Source of the DNA: Desulfobacteraceae bacterium
Lineage (GTDB): Bacteria; Desulfobacterota; Desulfobacteria; Desulfobacterales; Desulfosalsimonadaceae
NCBI GenBank assembly: GCA_007131845.1
Contig: SLPT01000225.1
Location: 1 to 7,271 of the forward strand
Reading direction: 5' to 3'
Length of the DNA stretch: 7,271 nucleotides
The stretch's first letter is position 1, and each line of letters begins with the position of its first letter. Positions 7,045 to 7,271 of the stretch are shown here, piece after piece. The notes under the pieces were generated by a model. It saw only the letters and a list, made by a program, of their open reading frames with translations. It was not told where the DNA came from and did no database searches. The position numbers were made by a program, and so were the translations under genes.

Positions 7045-7204
7045 GACGGCTTCGTAAAAAGGGCAATATCTGCGCGTGCGCGCAATCCCTGAAGAATTAC
7101 ACGGAGACTGAGTACGCTTCATTCTTCGTCGATTGCGCAAGCCGCAAACCTTGATCCTGAACTTTTTACAAAGCCGTCAGATCGGGACTTTTTACGAGTC
7201 CATC
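7045..7204. repeat. Palindromic MITE-like repeat, copy B (in the rplU leader)
   Basis: This 160-bp element belongs to the same family as copy A, in opposite orientation. The left end is GACGGCTTCGTAAAAAG. The right end is doubled: CTTTTTACAAAGCCGTC (7162-7178), then 26 bp further an outer, diverged unit ending CCATC at 7204. Direct repeats AATTAT flank it at 7039-7044 and 7205-7210. Arms 7080-7097 and 7121-7138 pair at 15 of 18 positions around a 23-base loop. It lies between the promoter at 7221-7248 and rplU, so it would be transcribed as the 5' leader. No open frame of interest is present. Confidence 0.85.
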
Positions 7205-7220
7205 AATTATAAAACAAGAA

Positions 7221-7248
7221 ATTATAGATTTATATCTGATTTTGTCAA
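7221..7248 (-). promoter_or_regulatory. Consensus sigma-70 type promoter of the rplU operon
   Basis: On the minus strand TTGACA (7243-7248) and TATAAT (7221-7226) are both perfect consensus hexamers, 16 bp apart, in AT-rich DNA with an upstream T tract that could act as an UP-like element. Transcription would start near 7214, enter repeat copy B at once, and continue into rplU. A second TATAAT at 7206-7211 has no matching -35. Such a strong promoter suits ribosomal protein genes. Confidence 0.85.
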
Positions 7249-7271
7249 TAAAAAAAAATAAAAAGGGTTCA

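Noticed and set aside
6520..7204. CRISPR array or tandem repeat array
   Set aside because: There are only two full copies, inverted to each other and separated by a gene, with no regular spacers and no cas genes.
7045..7204. An L21-type autoregulatory leader RNA or riboswitch upstream of rplU
   Set aside because: The structured leader is the same mobile element seen between rplU and rpmA, so its fold is explained by the element and not by an rplU-specific regulatory RNA.
7206..7211. A second -10 box (TATAAT) downstream of the main promoter
   Set aside because: No reasonable -35 lies 16-18 bp upstream, and part of the motif is the AT-rich target duplication of copy B.

Overview
The window holds one compact minus-strand gene cluster of the housekeeping type: rplU, rpmA, obg, proB, proA, nadD, and a single reading frame that joins rsfS to gpmI. 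All seven coding regions are read from high to low coordinates. The gene order and the protein sequences fit a deltaproteobacterium in the broad sense. The distinctive palindromic repeats, with ends TGACGGCTTCGTAAAAAG, suggest a member of the Desulfobacterales, but that placement rests on memory of such genomes and is not proven by this sequence.

Layout in transcription order. A consensus sigma-70 type promoter (TTGACA, 16 bp, TATAAT) lies at 7221-7248. It is followed by a 160-bp palindromic repeat (copy B, 7045-7204), then rplU (L21). A second, 175-bp copy of the repeat in opposite orientation (copy A, 6520-6694) sits between rplU and rpmA (L27). From rpmA onward the genes are tightly packed. 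rpmA/obg share GTGA, obg/proB overlap by 20 nt, proA/nadD share ATGA, and nadD/rsfS-gpmI share ATGA. The only other break is a 146-nt gap between proB and proA, which carries a possible secondary promoter and a strong ribosome binding site for proA. The end of a third repeat copy (copy C) occupies positions 1-18, four bases beyond the gpmI stop.

How the genes work together. L21, L27, the Obg GTPase and RsfS all act on the large ribosomal subunit. ProB and ProA carry out the first two steps of proline synthesis from glutamate. NadD makes the dinucleotide precursor of NAD. GpmI interconverts 3- and 2-phosphoglycerate. The cluster therefore links 50S biogenesis to core metabolism.

Nothing here looks like a defence, secretion or biosynthetic system. 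The notable points are the RsfS-GpmI fusion, with a plausible internal start for free GpmI, and the repeat family. Both complete repeats have flanking direct repeats of 6-7 bp, a doubled terminal repeat at one end only, and positions at a promoter/leader, at a stop codon, and at the end of the operon.
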